Assembly: GCA_019119335.1 (NCBI GenBank)
Contig: DWXF01000007.1
Span: forward strand, 1 to 56,871
Length of the DNA stretch: 56,871 bases
From: Candidatus Flavonifractor merdavium
GTDB taxonomy: Bacteria > Bacillota > Clostridia > Oscillospirales > Oscillospiraceae
Reading direction: 5' to 3'
Positions 35,369 through 43,618 of the stretch are shown in pieces. The notes beneath the pieces are model-generated. The model ran no database searches. It saw only the letters and a program-made list of their open reading frames with translations, and was not told where the DNA came from. Both the position numbers and the translations under genes were made by a program. Numbering within the stretch: the stretch's first letter is position 1; every line of letters starts with the position of its first letter.

Positions 35369-37777
35369 ATGAGTTTTCCGCTATTTCCCAAAAGAAAAGA
35401 GGATTTGAAGCGCCGGATCATCGACGATCTGGTCCGGCACACCGCCACCGGAAAGAGAGAACTGGAGGCCTACCTTACCGATACAGGCAATCTGGCGGAC
35501 AGCGTGGTCCAGCTGGCCCCCGCCTCCTCCAACCGCTATGTCTACCCCCACCAGGGAATCGGATGGCTGCGGGAATACCGGAACAGCGCGGGCTGGGACG
35601 AATTTACCTGCCGCTGTATCCTGGCTCTGGGGCTGGTGTTTCAGGGCAGCGGGATAACCCAGCTCTTTGGCGGGGTGTCGGACATGGCCGGGCTGGCAGA
35701 GGCGCTGCTGGAACTGGACCTGCCCTTCCTCACGCTGTTGGACGTATTTAGCACAATCCACGACTCCTACTACCAGGAACGGCACAAGGTCCAGGTCCGC
35801 AACGCCGTCTATGGGGTGGTAAACAAGCCGGCCTATCTGCCCAGGCTGTGCACCGCCGCCCAGGAAGCCTGCCTGTACGGCCGGTTTGTGGCCCTCTCCG
35901 CCCTGGACGACCTGACCGCCCTGCCCGGCGAGGAGGGGGCTCTGGCCAAGGCGGAGCTTCTGGCCTGCACCGGGGAGTCCTCCAAGCAGGTCCAGAGGCT
36001 GCTGCTGACCATTCTGGCCTCCCACCCGGACTGGGCCGGCGACTACGCCGACCTACTCAAGAGCAAAAAGGCCGCCCAGCGGCTGATGGCCGCGGAGGTG
36101 GCGGCCAAGCTGGGAGACGCCCTCCGGCCGCAGCTGGAGGAGGCTCTGGCGGTGGAAAAGAGCGCCAAGGTGGCCGACGCTATCCGGCTCGCCTTGGGTC
36201 AGAAGGCCGCGCCCGCCGGGGAAGATGCCCCCGCCGGCCCCGACGAGCTGGCCGCCCGGGTACTGAAGGGCGGAAAAAAGCGGAAAATCCAGTGGCTGCT
36301 GGACCATCCCCTGCCCACCCTCCACCTGACAGAGGGGGGCGAGGTCAGCCAGGATCGCCGGGACGCCTTGATGGTGGCCTGCTGCGAGCTGGGCCGGATC
36401 GGCCGCAGCGAGACCGCCGCCCAGCTGGCCCAGGGGATCGACCAAAAGGACCTGGCCGCCCTGGCCAATGAGGTATACGAGCTCTGGCTGGCCGCCGGAG
36501 CCCAGAGCAAGACCAAGTGGGTGCTCCCCTTCGCGGCGGTGTATGGCGGCCCGGCCATGACCCCCAAGCTGAACCACGCCATCAACGAGTGGCCCCAGAA
36601 CGCCCGGGGGGCCATCGCCTGCGACGCGGTCACCGCCCTGGCTCTCAGCGACGACCCCGCCGCCCTGCTGATTGTGGACGCCATCTCCCGCAAGTTCAAG
36701 TTCCGCCAGGTGAAGGCGGCCGCCGGGGCCGCCCTGGAGAACGCCGCCCAGGAACTGGGCATCACCACCGAGGAGCTGGCCGACCGGATCGTGCCCACCC
36801 TGGGCTTCTCCGCCGACGGCAAGCGCACCTTTGACTACGGCCCCCGCAGCTTTACGGTGCGCCTGACCCCCACCCTGGAGCTGGAGATCACCAACGACAG
36901 CGGCAAGACGGTCAAAAATCTGCCCGCCCCCGGCAAGACCGACGACGAGGCCAAGGCCACCGCCGCCTACAACGACTTCAAGACCATGAAAAAGCAGATC
37001 CGCACCACCGTCACCTCCCAGAAAGCCCGGCTGGAGGCGGCTCTCTCGGCGCTGCGCTGCTGGACGGGCGACAGCTGGCAGGCCCTGTTTGTCCACAACC
37101 CCATTATGCACCAGTTTGCCATGAGCCTGATCTGGGGCATCTACGAGGACGGCCAACTCCAGACCACCTTCCGCTATATGGAGGACGGCTCCTTCAACAC
37201 CGTGGACGAGGAGGAGTACCAGCTGCCCGACGGCGCCAGCATCGGCCTGGCCCATCCGGTGGAGCTGGATCAGGAAACCCTGGAGGCCTGGAAGCAGCAG
37301 CTGGAGGACTACGAGATCACCCAGAGCATCCAGCAGCTGGACCGGCCGGTCTTTCGCCTGGAGCCCGGCATGGAGTCCTGCCGCAGTCTGGAGCTGTTCG
37401 GTGGGAAAATGCTCAACGGCCTGTCCCTCTCCGGCAAGCTACAAGGGCTGGGCTGGTACCGGGGCAGCGTGCAGGACGCCGGCGGGTTTTACACCTTCTA
37501 CCGGGAGGACCCCGCTCTCAGCCTGGGGGTGGAGCTGAACTTCTCCGGCGCCTACGTGGGGGACGAGAACTCCACCGTGACGGTATACGACGCGGTATTT
37601 TACCGGGCGGGTACCGTGCAGCGTGGCAGCTACTGCTATGACGAGCCCAAGGAGGAGCACATCTTTACCCTGGGAGACGTCCCCACCCGCTATTACAGCG
37701 AGGTGGTCTACCAGCTGGAGCGGGCCACCGCCTCCAGCACCGAAACCGACCCCGACTGGAAAAAGCAGACCCGGTAG
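35369..37777 (+). CDS. DUF4132 protein, copy 2 (YehI-like)
   Basis: The 802-residue paralogue of the preceding gene starts with an ATG 7 bases after GAGGAGG. The N-terminal repeats differ strongly from copy 1 (for example residues 45-110 around HQGIGWLREYRNSAGW). The part from about residue 230 is almost the same, including ELGRIGRSETAAQLAQGIDQ and FGADGK-type beta segments near FSADGKRTFDYGPRSF. The DUF4132 end has a slightly longer loop near residue 750. It is the last gene of the seven-gene operon. Different front ends suggest two recognition specificities on one core. Confidence 0.83.
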   Translation: MSFPLFPKRKEDLKRRIIDDLVRHTATGKRELEAYLTDTGNLADSVVQLAPASSNRYVYPHQGIGWLREYRNSAGWDEFTCRCILALGLVFQGSGITQLFGGVSDMAGLAEALLELDLPFLTLLDVFSTIHDSYYQERHKVQVRNAVYGVVNKPAYLPRLCTAAQEACLYGRFVALSALDDLTALPGEEGALAKAELLACTGESSKQVQRLLLTILASHPDWAGDYADLLKSKKAAQRLMAAEVAAKLGDALRPQLEEALAVEKSAKVADAIRLALGQKAAPAGEDAPAGPDELAARVLKGGKKRKIQWLLDHPLPTLHLTEGGEVSQDRRDALMVACCELGRIGRSETAAQLAQGIDQKDLAALANEVYELWLAAGAQSKTKWVLPFAAVYGGPAMTPKLNHAINEWPQNARGAIACDAVTALALSDDPAALLIVDAISRKFKFRQVKAAAGAALENAAQELGITTEELADRIVPTLGFSADGKRTFDYGPRSFTVRLTPTLELEITNDSGKTVKNLPAPGKTDDEAKATAAYNDFKTMKKQIRTTVTSQKARLEAALSALRCWTGDSWQALFVHNPIMHQFAMSLIWGIYEDGQLQTTFRYMEDGSFNTVDEEEYQLPDGASIGLAHPVELDQETLEAWKQQLEDYEITQSIQQLDRPVFRLEPGMESCRSLELFGGKMLNGLSLSGKLQGLGWYRGSVQDAGGFYTFYREDPALSLGVELNFSGAYVGDENSTVTVYDAVFYRAGTVQRGSYCYDEPKEEHIFTLGDVPTRYYSEVVYQLERATASSTETDPDWKKQTR

Positions 37778-37786
37778 CCCCCCGCC

Positions 37787-37815
37787 TTGACCCCGCCGCC
37801 GCCCTATACTATAAT
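37787..37815 (+). promoter_or_regulatory. sigma-A type promoter of the flavodoxin-ferredoxin gene
   Basis: TTGACC (37787-37792) and TATAAT (37810-37815) stand exactly 17 bases apart. The start codon lies 85 bases further on, giving a leader long enough to fold. Confidence 0.85.
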
Positions 37816-37828
37816 GAGGACAATCCTC

Positions 37829-37852
37829 GGGTCCGGCGGAGGCTCCGGGCCC
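37829..37852 (+). promoter_or_regulatory. leader hairpin
   Basis: GGGTCCGG pairs with CCGGGCCC (8 bp, one G-U) with an 8-base loop in the 5' leader of the flavodoxin-ferredoxin mRNA. No known riboswitch core was recognised. Confidence 0.3.
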
Positions 37853-37899
37853 ATGTCTCAAACTTGCCCGCAGCGCGGCATGAAATGGAGTGATGCTTT

Positions 37900-38721
37900 G
37901 TGGTACCCACACAGGTATGGTCCGTCTATTGGAGCGCCACCGGAAATACCCGGCAGACGGCGGAGGTGATCGGCGGGACGCTGGCCCAGGCCCTGGGCTG
38001 CCCCTGGAAGGCTCTGGACTTCACCCTGCCCGCCGCCCGCACCGGGCCGCTGTCCTTCCAGCCGGGAGACGTGGTTGTGTTCGCCATGCCCACCTACGCC
38101 GGAAAGCTGCCCAACAAGCTGCTGCCCTATGTCCAGGAGCAAACCGCGGGCAACGGAGCTCTGGCGGTGCCGGTGGTAACCTTCGGCAACCGCAGCTTTG
38201 ACAACTCCCTGGCGGAGCTGCGGGCCGTCCTCACCCAGAACGGCTTCCATCCCGTGGCCGCCGGAGCCTTCGTGGGGCGGCACGCCTTTACCGACGAGCT
38301 GGCCCCCGGCCGCCCCAGCCAGGCGGATCAGGAGGAGATGCGGGCCTTCGCCCGGCAGGTGGCCGACAAAGTGACCCAGGCCCAGCAGATCCCCCCCTCC
38401 CCCGCCGCCCCCGGCGACAGCAACGCCCCCTACTACATCCCCAAGGGGGTGGACGGGGCCCCGGCCAAATTCCTGAAGGCCAAGCCCCAGACCGATCCCG
38501 CCAAATGCACCAACTGCGGCGCCTGCGCCCAGTCCTGCCCCATGGGGGCCATCGACCCCGAAAACGTGGCGGAGACCCCCGGCACCTGCATCAAATGCCA
38601 GCGGTGCATCCGTCTCTGCCCCACCGGGGCCAAGTATTTTGACGACCCCGCCTTCCTCTCCCACGTGGAGATGCTGCGGCAGAATTTTACCCCACGGAAA
38701 GAAAACCAGACCTTCCTATAA
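37900..38721 (+). CDS. EFR1-type flavodoxin-ferredoxin
   Basis: The 273-residue protein has an N-terminal flavodoxin fold (about 1-165) with the phosphate loop SATGNTRQTAE, and a two-cluster ferredoxin end. The clusters are CTNCGACAQSCP near residue 205 and CIKCQRCIRLCP near 230, each with a full CxxCxxCxxxCP motif for a [4Fe-4S] cluster. This is the EFR1 family, common in gut Clostridia; a role in low-potential electron transfer is inferred. The start is GTG, about 9 bases after GGAG. It has its own promoter and terminator. Confidence 0.9.
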   Translation: MVPTQVWSVYWSATGNTRQTAEVIGGTLAQALGCPWKALDFTLPAARTGPLSFQPGDVVVFAMPTYAGKLPNKLLPYVQEQTAGNGALAVPVVTFGNRSFDNSLAELRAVLTQNGFHPVAAGAFVGRHAFTDELAPGRPSQADQEEMRAFARQVADKVTQAQQIPPSPAAPGDSNAPYYIPKGVDGAPAKFLKAKPQTDPAKCTNCGACAQSCPMGAIDPENVAETPGTCIKCQRCIRLCPTGAKYFDDPAFLSHVEMLRQNFTPRKENQTFL

Positions 38722-38726
38722 CGGCC

Positions 38727-38768
38727 AGCCGGGCGGCGGGAACAGCATCCCGCCGCCCGGCTTTTTTT
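38727..38768 (+). terminator. terminator of the flavodoxin-ferredoxin gene
   Basis: A perfect 15-bp GC-rich stem with a 6-base loop is followed by seven T (38762-38768), 6 bases after the stop. It is a strong intrinsic terminator. Confidence 0.93.
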
Positions 38769-38776
38769 GCCTTTGG

Positions 38777-38800
38777 TGAAACATTTGCCCCCGCTGCGGT
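38777..38800 (+). promoter_or_regulatory. possible ECF-type autoregulatory promoter
   Basis: TGAAAC at 38777-38782 matches the -35 element of many ECF sigma factors. The -10 region (CGGTGTT near 38797) is only a loose fit to the usual CGT core. It stands about 45 bases before the sigma-factor gene, where self-regulation is usual. Confidence 0.3.
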
Positions 38801-38826
38801 GTTGGAATAAGTAGAAAGGAAGGTGA

Positions 38827-39322
38827 ATGGGGATAGACACGCAAACGATGGAACAGACCTTCGCCCAATACGGCAGGACCATCTACCGCCTGGCCCTGCA
38901 ATACACCCGCCAGCCCCCCGACGCGGAGGACGTGCTCCAGGAGGTACTGCTGGAACGCTGCCGCAGAACGGAGCCCTTCCAGTCGCCGGAACACGAGCGG
39001 CGGTGGCTGCTGCGGGTGGCGGTGAACAAGAGCCGCAATCTGCTGCGGGCGGGACGGCGGCGGCCCACGGTGCCTCTGGACGAGGCTCTGGCGGAGTACA
39101 CCCCGGCGGAGCCCTCCTACCGGGCGCTGTATGAGGCGGTATTATCCCTCCCCCGGGATTACCGGCTGACGGTGGACCTCTACTACTATGAGGGGTACTC
39201 CACCCGGGGAGATCGCGGCCCTGCTGGGGGCCAGGGAGGCCACGGTACGCACCTGGCTGCGCCGGGCCAGGCTGAAATTAAAAGAGCTGTTAAAGGAGGA
39301 ATGGGACGATGACCAACCGTGA
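38827..39322 (+). pseudogene. ECF RNA polymerase sigma factor, frameshifted before region 4 helix-turn-helix
   Basis: Region 2 is intact (YRLALQYTRQPPDAEDVLQE). The first reading frame runs up to LYYYEGYST and then turns into unrelated Gly-rich sequence. In the +1 frame, from about 39206 to the TGA at 39320-39322, the expected region 4 continues: GEIAALLGAREATVRTWLRR, then ARLKLKELLKEEW. Removing one C from CCC at 39203-39205 restores a single sigma factor of about 164 residues. The continuous frame instead ends at 39312. Either the sequence has an error, the gene is broken, or the slip is functional. AGGAAGG lies just before the start. Confidence 0.85.
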
Positions 39323-40309
39323 ACGCTATCAGGCGGCCTTTGCCGGGGTGTGCCCCCCGGCGGATACCATTCAGCGGGCTCTGGCCCGGCAGGAGACCGC
39401 CCCACAGCCCCGCCGCCGGCGGGTGGGCCGGACGCTGCTGGTGCTGGCGGCGGCAGTGGCCCTTCTTACTCTCACCGTCAGCGCGGAGGTGACCGCCGGA
39501 ACGGTGAGCAATCTGCTGGCTCCCCTGTACGGCGGGGCCCAGACTGAGCTGGTGGACAGCATCGGCTATCCGGTGGACGCCTCGGTCACCGTCAACGGCT
39601 ACACCCTGACCGCCGAGGCGGTGATCGGCGACCAGTACAATGTGGCGATGGTATACACCCTCACCCGGGAGGACGGGGAGCCCATCCCCCAGGGGGCCTA
39701 TTTCGCAGACCGGGAAAACAGCCTCCACCGGGGAAGCGGCGGCGGTTATCTGGAACAAGTGCGGGAGGGCCTGCCGGAAAACCAGATGCAGCTGGCAGAG
39801 ACCTGGACGGGGGACGGCGCCCTGCCCTTCCTGCGCAACGTCCAGGTAGTCTTTCGTGATCTGACCCTCTATCAGGAGGGGGAGGAACCCATCCTGCTGG
39901 CGGAGGGGGAGTGGGAACTGAAATTTACCGCCCGGTACCGGGACGCCACGGTATCCGTTCCGGTGGACAACCTCACCGTCACCGGCACCGAGGGGAAGTC
40001 CTACCAGCTCCGCAAAGTACAGCTCTCCCCTCTGGGGGTACACATGGACCTCATCGCCCCCAACGATCTCCCCAAGCTGGGGGATCCCCCGGAGCACGCC
40101 ATGGGGCTGCTGAGCGACCTCACCGTCTCCCTCCAGCTCTCCGACGGCACCATCCTGCCCGTGGGCAACGCCAACCGGGGGGCGGCGGCAGCATGGACGA
40201 CGAGACCATCAAGGCCCACTATGGGGCCCTCTTTGACCAGCCCATCCCCCTGGAGGACGTGTCCGCCCTGATCATCTGCGGCACCCAGGTGCCGGTGGAC
40301 GCCGGTTAA
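39309..40309 (+). CDS. DUF4179 anti-sigma-like membrane protein, frameshifted near its end
   Basis: The protein has a short cytoplasmic head, one membrane helix (residues 42-60, LLVLAAAVALLTLTVSAEV) and an external beta-rich DUF4179 domain. It starts inside the end of the sigma gene, the normal pairing for an ECF sigma and its membrane inhibitor. The main frame ends at 40271 in a Pro/Thr/Ser-rich tail. An extra G in the G6 run at 40177-40182 would instead continue into MDDETIKAHYGALFDQPIPL and stop at 40309. That frame gives the more natural end, so a one-base deletion is likely. Confidence 0.78.
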
Positions 40310-40325
40310 ACTTCCCATAGATACA

Positions 40326-40366
40326 AAAGCCCGGCGGGGAGCTATGCTCCCCGCCGGGCTTTGTCC
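40326..40366. terminator. bidirectional terminator
   Basis: A perfect 17-bp stem with loop TAT (arms 40326-40342 and 40346-40362) ends with TTTG on the plus strand and TTTTG on the minus strand. It lies between the converging anti-sigma and rpiB genes. Confidence 0.85.
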
Positions 40367-40373
40367 GTTTTGC

Positions 40374-40799
40374 TCAGGGCTCCAGCTTGTCGATCCGCCG
40401 CTGGTGACGGCCACCCTCAAACTCGGTGTTGAGGAAGGCGTCCAGGATCTTGTCCGCCATATTGTTGCCGATGAGGCCGCCCCCCATGGCCAGCATATTG
40501 GCGTTGTTGTGCCGCCGGGTCATTTCGGCGGACAGGGGCTCGCTGCACAGGGCGCAGCGGATCCCCTTCACCTTGTTGGCGGCGATGGAAATGCCGATGC
40601 CGGTGGTGCAGACCACGATGCCCCGGTCACATTCCCCGGAGGCCACCGCCTCCGCCGCCGCCCGGCCGAAGTCGGGGTAGTCGCAGCTCTCGGACGTGTA
40701 GCAGCCGTAGTCCTTGTAGGCCAGGCCGTGGGCGTCCAGATACTTCATCACGTGCTGTTTGAGGGCCAGCCCTCCATGGTCGGAACCCAACGCGATCAT
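40374..40799 (-). CDS. rpiB: ribose-5-phosphate isomerase B
   Basis: The 141-residue protein begins MIALGSDHGGLALKQ and has the catalytic Cys in VVCTTGIGISIAANK and the conserved CSEPLSAEMTRRHNNANML. RpiB interconverts ribulose-5-phosphate and ribose-5-phosphate in the pentose phosphate pathway. I start at 40799, where AGGAGGAG lies upstream on the minus strand; the longer frame adds 21 unlike residues. It follows the PHP phosphatase gene by 16 bases, probably in one transcript. Confidence 0.95.
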   Translation of the reverse strand: MIALGSDHGGLALKQHVMKYLDAHGLAYKDYGCYTSESCDYPDFGRAAAEAVASGECDRGIVVCTTGIGISIAANKVKGIRCALCSEPLSAEMTRRHNNANMLAMGGGLIGNNMADKILDAFLNTEFEGGRHQRRIDKLEP

Positions 40800-40815
40800 A
40801 ACAAAACTCCTCCTC

Positions 40816-41607
40816 TTATAGCTTGTGGAACACAGGCTTACGCTTGTCATAGGTGCAGACATACCGGAAAGAGCAGCCGGTAATCAGCTCCATGGCCTCC
40901 CGGATTCCCTTGCCCACGCCGCCGGGGATGTGGGCGTCGGAGCCCACGGTGAGAATCTCGCCGCCGCAGTCCCGGTAGAGCTCAAGGATGGGCTTCCACT
41001 CCGCTATGGTGCGGCCCCGGTAGGTATTGATCTCCATGCCCCGGCCGTTCTCCACAGCGGTACGCAGAATGGCCCGGATGCGGTCATAATACCCTTCCAA
41101 AGACACCGGCACCTTCATATACCGCAGGGGATAAATGATGTGGGCCAGCACGTCGTAGTAAGGGGTGTCCGCCAGGACCGCCATGGAGGCGAAGTAGTCG
41201 TCCAGGGCGGCATAGCAGGCGGCGGAATCGGGGTAGGGTACGTAGTAGAAGTCGCTCCCCCCCTTTTCCGGGCTCAGGTTGTGGACGGAGCCCAGCACAA
41301 AGTCCAGCTCCGGCTGGCTCACGATGGTCTGGGAGAGGGCTGGGTTCAGATGACCCATGCCCAGCTCCAGCCCCAGCTTCAGGGTGAGCCCGGAGGAAAA
41401 TTGGGCGGCCGCCGCCTGGTACTGGGCCACGGCGGGAGGCCAATCGTAGCCCTCCACCGGTTCCCCCTGGAGGGTCAGCAGGTCGCAGTGGTCGGTGACG
41501 CACAACTCGTCCAGCCCGGCCTCCACCGCCGCCTGGGCCATCTGCTCCAGGGGGGCATCGCTGTCGGGAGAGAGCTGACTATGGGTGTGGTAGTCTGAAC
41601 CGTACAT
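40816..41607 (-). CDS. PHP-domain histidinol-phosphatase family protein
   Basis: The 263-residue protein has the PHP metal-site motifs in order: SDYHTHSQLSPDS at residue 4, VTDHCDLL, GSVHNL and GSDAHI near the end. It is closest to HisJ-type histidinol-phosphatases, which remove phosphate from histidinol-phosphate in histidine synthesis. No his gene is nearby, so another phosphoester could be the substrate. The start at 41607 is chosen because the frame further up is antisense to the mannosyltransferase gene. It ends 16 bases before rpiB. Confidence 0.88.
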   Translation of the reverse strand: MYGSDYHTHSQLSPDSDAPLEQMAQAAVEAGLDELCVTDHCDLLTLQGEPVEGYDWPPAVAQYQAAAAQFSSGLTLKLGLELGMGHLNPALSQTIVSQPELDFVLGSVHNLSPEKGGSDFYYVPYPDSAACYAALDDYFASMAVLADTPYYDVLAHIIYPLRYMKVPVSLEGYYDRIRAILRTAVENGRGMEINTYRGRTIAEWKPILELYRDCGGEILTVGSDAHIPGGVGKGIREAMELITGCSFRYVCTYDKRKPVFHKL

Positions 41608-41620
41608 AAACACCGCTCCT

Positions 41621-43552
41621 TTAGAAAGGCCAGGATGGGAACCACCGGAGCACACAGGTGCCGTACCAGGTGGGGTAGGTGATCCCCACCAACACCGGAT
41701 AGAACAGGGCGTACAGCGCCACGGCGCCGCCGGTGACGGCGTACATGGCGGGCTTCCAGCGGACCAGCTCCTCCTTCCGGGCCAGAGTGTGGAACACATA
41801 GCACAGGGCCAGCACCAGGAAGAGCACCGAGGGGAAGTAGTGATAGGCAAAGGTGATCCGGCCGATGAAGAACCAGGGCACCAGCTGGGCCAGATAGCCG
41901 ATGAAGATGAACAGAGCCCTGCCGCTGCGGCGAACGATGCCGTGGAACCCGCAGGCCACCACCGCCAGCAGGCCGCCCCAGCACACCACCGGATTGACGA
42001 AGGCGGCGAAGCGGGTGGTCTCCCCGGCCACCGAGTTGTCCATATAGTAGAGGATGGGCCGGATATCCAGCAGCCACTGATACCAGCGGGAGGAATAGGG
42101 GTGGGTGTCGGTGACCCCCTGGTGGTAGGAGAGCATATACGTCTGGTTCTCCCACACCTCATGGATGAGATTGCGCAGGGACACCTCCCCGGAGGCGGCG
42201 GCGTAGGGCAGATAGGACAGGATATAGATGGCCGCCGGAATGAGGGCAAACACCAGCACCGAGAAGGTCAGGATTTTCACCGTCCAGCCCACCCGCTCAT
42301 GGCGGCTCTCCTCCGGCCACTGGCGCAGCTTCAGCACCAGACCCAGGAAATAGAGCACCACCAGGCCGGTGCAGCCGTAGATCACCGTCCACTTGGAGGC
42401 CGCCCCGATGCCCCAGAACAGCCCCGACAGGAACAGAGGCAGGGCGCAGGTCTTGAAGGAGCTTCCGGCAGGGAGGGCCAGCCACCGGTACATGAACCAG
42501 TACATCAGCAGGATGAAAAAGAAGGCGTAGGTGTCGATGGTGGCAAGCCTGGTCTGGGTCAGGTGCATGAAATCGGCGGCCAGCAGAATGGTACCGCAAA
42601 CGGCGATGGAGGTGCGGCCGAACAGGTTTTTCAGGAACACGTACAGCAGCGGCAGCATGCCCACCCCGAACAGAGTGCCCATAAACCGCCAGCCAAAGGG
42701 GGTCATGCCGAACAGCCGGATGCCGATGCTCATGATCAGCTTGCCCAGGGGCGGATGGGTCACCTCATAGGGGTAGATCCCCCGGATGTGCTCGTAGGCA
42801 GTGCGGGGGTGGTAGATCTCGTCAAAGTAGGCGCTGTTCATATAGGTGATAGCTTCAGGCACCAGGCCCTGTTCGTCAAACAGGGGGTTGGTGGCGTCGC
42901 TGAGATCCACGAAGTTCCCTTCCATATCGAAGAAGGCCAGCTCGTCCAGCTCCAGCAGGCCCTTATTGGCCTGGCCGGTAATCCGTAAATAGCGGATGTA
43001 CTGGGGGTTGTCGATCACCACTTCGTTCCACTTGAACAGCTGGTTGTAGTTCTGGGTCACGGCATAGCTGGCGCCGTACCCCTCCGGGTCCGCCCAGTAG
43101 TAGCCGGTGACCTTGTCGGCGTCCTCCGGGTCGTCCTTCCGCTGCCACAGGGAGAGCCACTCCACCCCGTCGGTGGAAATCTCAATCTGATATTTTCCGG
43201 TACCCAGACCGCAGAAATACCAGATCTTGGACACCTGTATCTCCTCCGACAGGACGAAGGTCTGGGCCTTCCCGTCCCCGAAGTCCCGGGGGTTCTGGGG
43301 GGCTTCCAGGTCGCCCAGGTGGGCAAAGGCGGTGACGGCGTAGACAACAGTAATCATCAGCGCCGCAATGGCGTCCCGCTTCACCATGGGATGGCAGGGA
43401 GCGGAAAAGGAGAGCCGCCGCTTCACCGGCGCCGGGTTCAGCCGCTGGGCCAGCGGGGTGCGCTGGGTCTGGACGTACCAGGCGAAAAAGTAAAACAGGG
43501 CCGCTGCGGTAAGGACGGGAAACAGATAGACGATATATCGGATGGGACCCAC
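41621..43552 (-). CDS. PMT-family protein O-mannosyltransferase-like membrane protein with discoidin-like insert
   Basis: The protein (643 residues from the GTG at 43552) has about ten membrane segments. It carries the PMT-type segment YFDEIYHPRTAYEHIRGIYP followed by THPPLGKL, typical of dolichyl-phosphate-mannose mannosyltransferases (GT39). Between the first two helices, about residues 80-205, lies a domain resembling discoidin/F5-8C folds (SKIWYFCGLGTGKYQIEIST). The function is transfer of mannose to extracytoplasmic proteins, by family. The frame is open to a GTG at 43603, but that start lies inside the dnaJ terminator, so 43552 (GGAGG 11 bases upstream) is preferred with low certainty. 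Confidence 0.85.
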   Translation of the reverse strand: MGPIRYIVYLFPVLTAAALFYFFAWYVQTQRTPLAQRLNPAPVKRRLSFSAPCHPMVKRDAIAALMITVVYAVTAFAHLGDLEAPQNPRDFGDGKAQTFVLSEEIQVSKIWYFCGLGTGKYQIEISTDGVEWLSLWQRKDDPEDADKVTGYYWADPEGYGASYAVTQNYNQLFKWNEVVIDNPQYIRYLRITGQANKGLLELDELAFFDMEGNFVDLSDATNPLFDEQGLVPEAITYMNSAYFDEIYHPRTAYEHIRGIYPYEVTHPPLGKLIMSIGIRLFGMTPFGWRFMGTLFGVGMLPLLYVFLKNLFGRTSIAVCGTILLAADFMHLTQTRLATIDTYAFFFILLMYWFMYRWLALPAGSSFKTCALPLFLSGLFWGIGAASKWTVIYGCTGLVVLYFLGLVLKLRQWPEESRHERVGWTVKILTFSVLVFALIPAAIYILSYLPYAAASGEVSLRNLIHEVWENQTYMLSYHQGVTDTHPYSSRWYQWLLDIRPILYYMDNSVAGETTRFAAFVNPVVCWGGLLAVVACGFHGIVRRSGRALFIFIGYLAQLVPWFFIGRITFAYHYFPSVLFLVLALCYVFHTLARKEELVRWKPAMYAVTGGAVALYALFYPVLVGITYPTWYGTCVLRWFPSWPF

Positions 43553-43579
43553 GGGGAACAACACCTCCAGGTCAAAGAA

Positions 43580-43618
43580 AAAAATAAGAGGATGAGTCTG
43601 CACTCATCCTCTTATTTT
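43580..43618 (-). terminator. dnaJ terminator overlapping its stop codon
   Basis: A 17-bp stem (43581-43597 with 43602-43618, loop CTGC) begins within the dnaJ stop codon. On the minus strand it is followed by seven T and then CTTT. It would end the heat-shock operon and insulate the downstream mannosyltransferase gene. Confidence 0.9.

Larger units (their letters stand above)
32987..37777 (+). repeat. tandem duplication of the DUF4132 gene
   Basis: The genes at 32987 and 35369 are paralogues in direct tandem order, offset by about 2.4 kb. By eye, the middle and DUF4132 parts (about 33660-34940 against 36060-37340) are nearly 90% identical in bases. The N-terminal 200 codons are clearly more diverged, with only about 40-50% identical residues. 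This suggests a duplication with later divergence of the front end or gene conversion of the back end. Confidence 0.85.

Noticed and set aside
32987..37777. The duplicated region as a CRISPR array or transposon repeat
   Set aside because: The repeat unit is a whole coding gene in tandem; no short direct repeats with spacers, terminal inverted repeats or transposase are present.
41608..42249. Upstream extension of the PHP phosphatase to 477 residues
   Set aside because: The added sequence is a Pro/Ser/Arg-rich shadow of the mannosyltransferase gene; the ATG at 41607 starts directly at the PHP motif.
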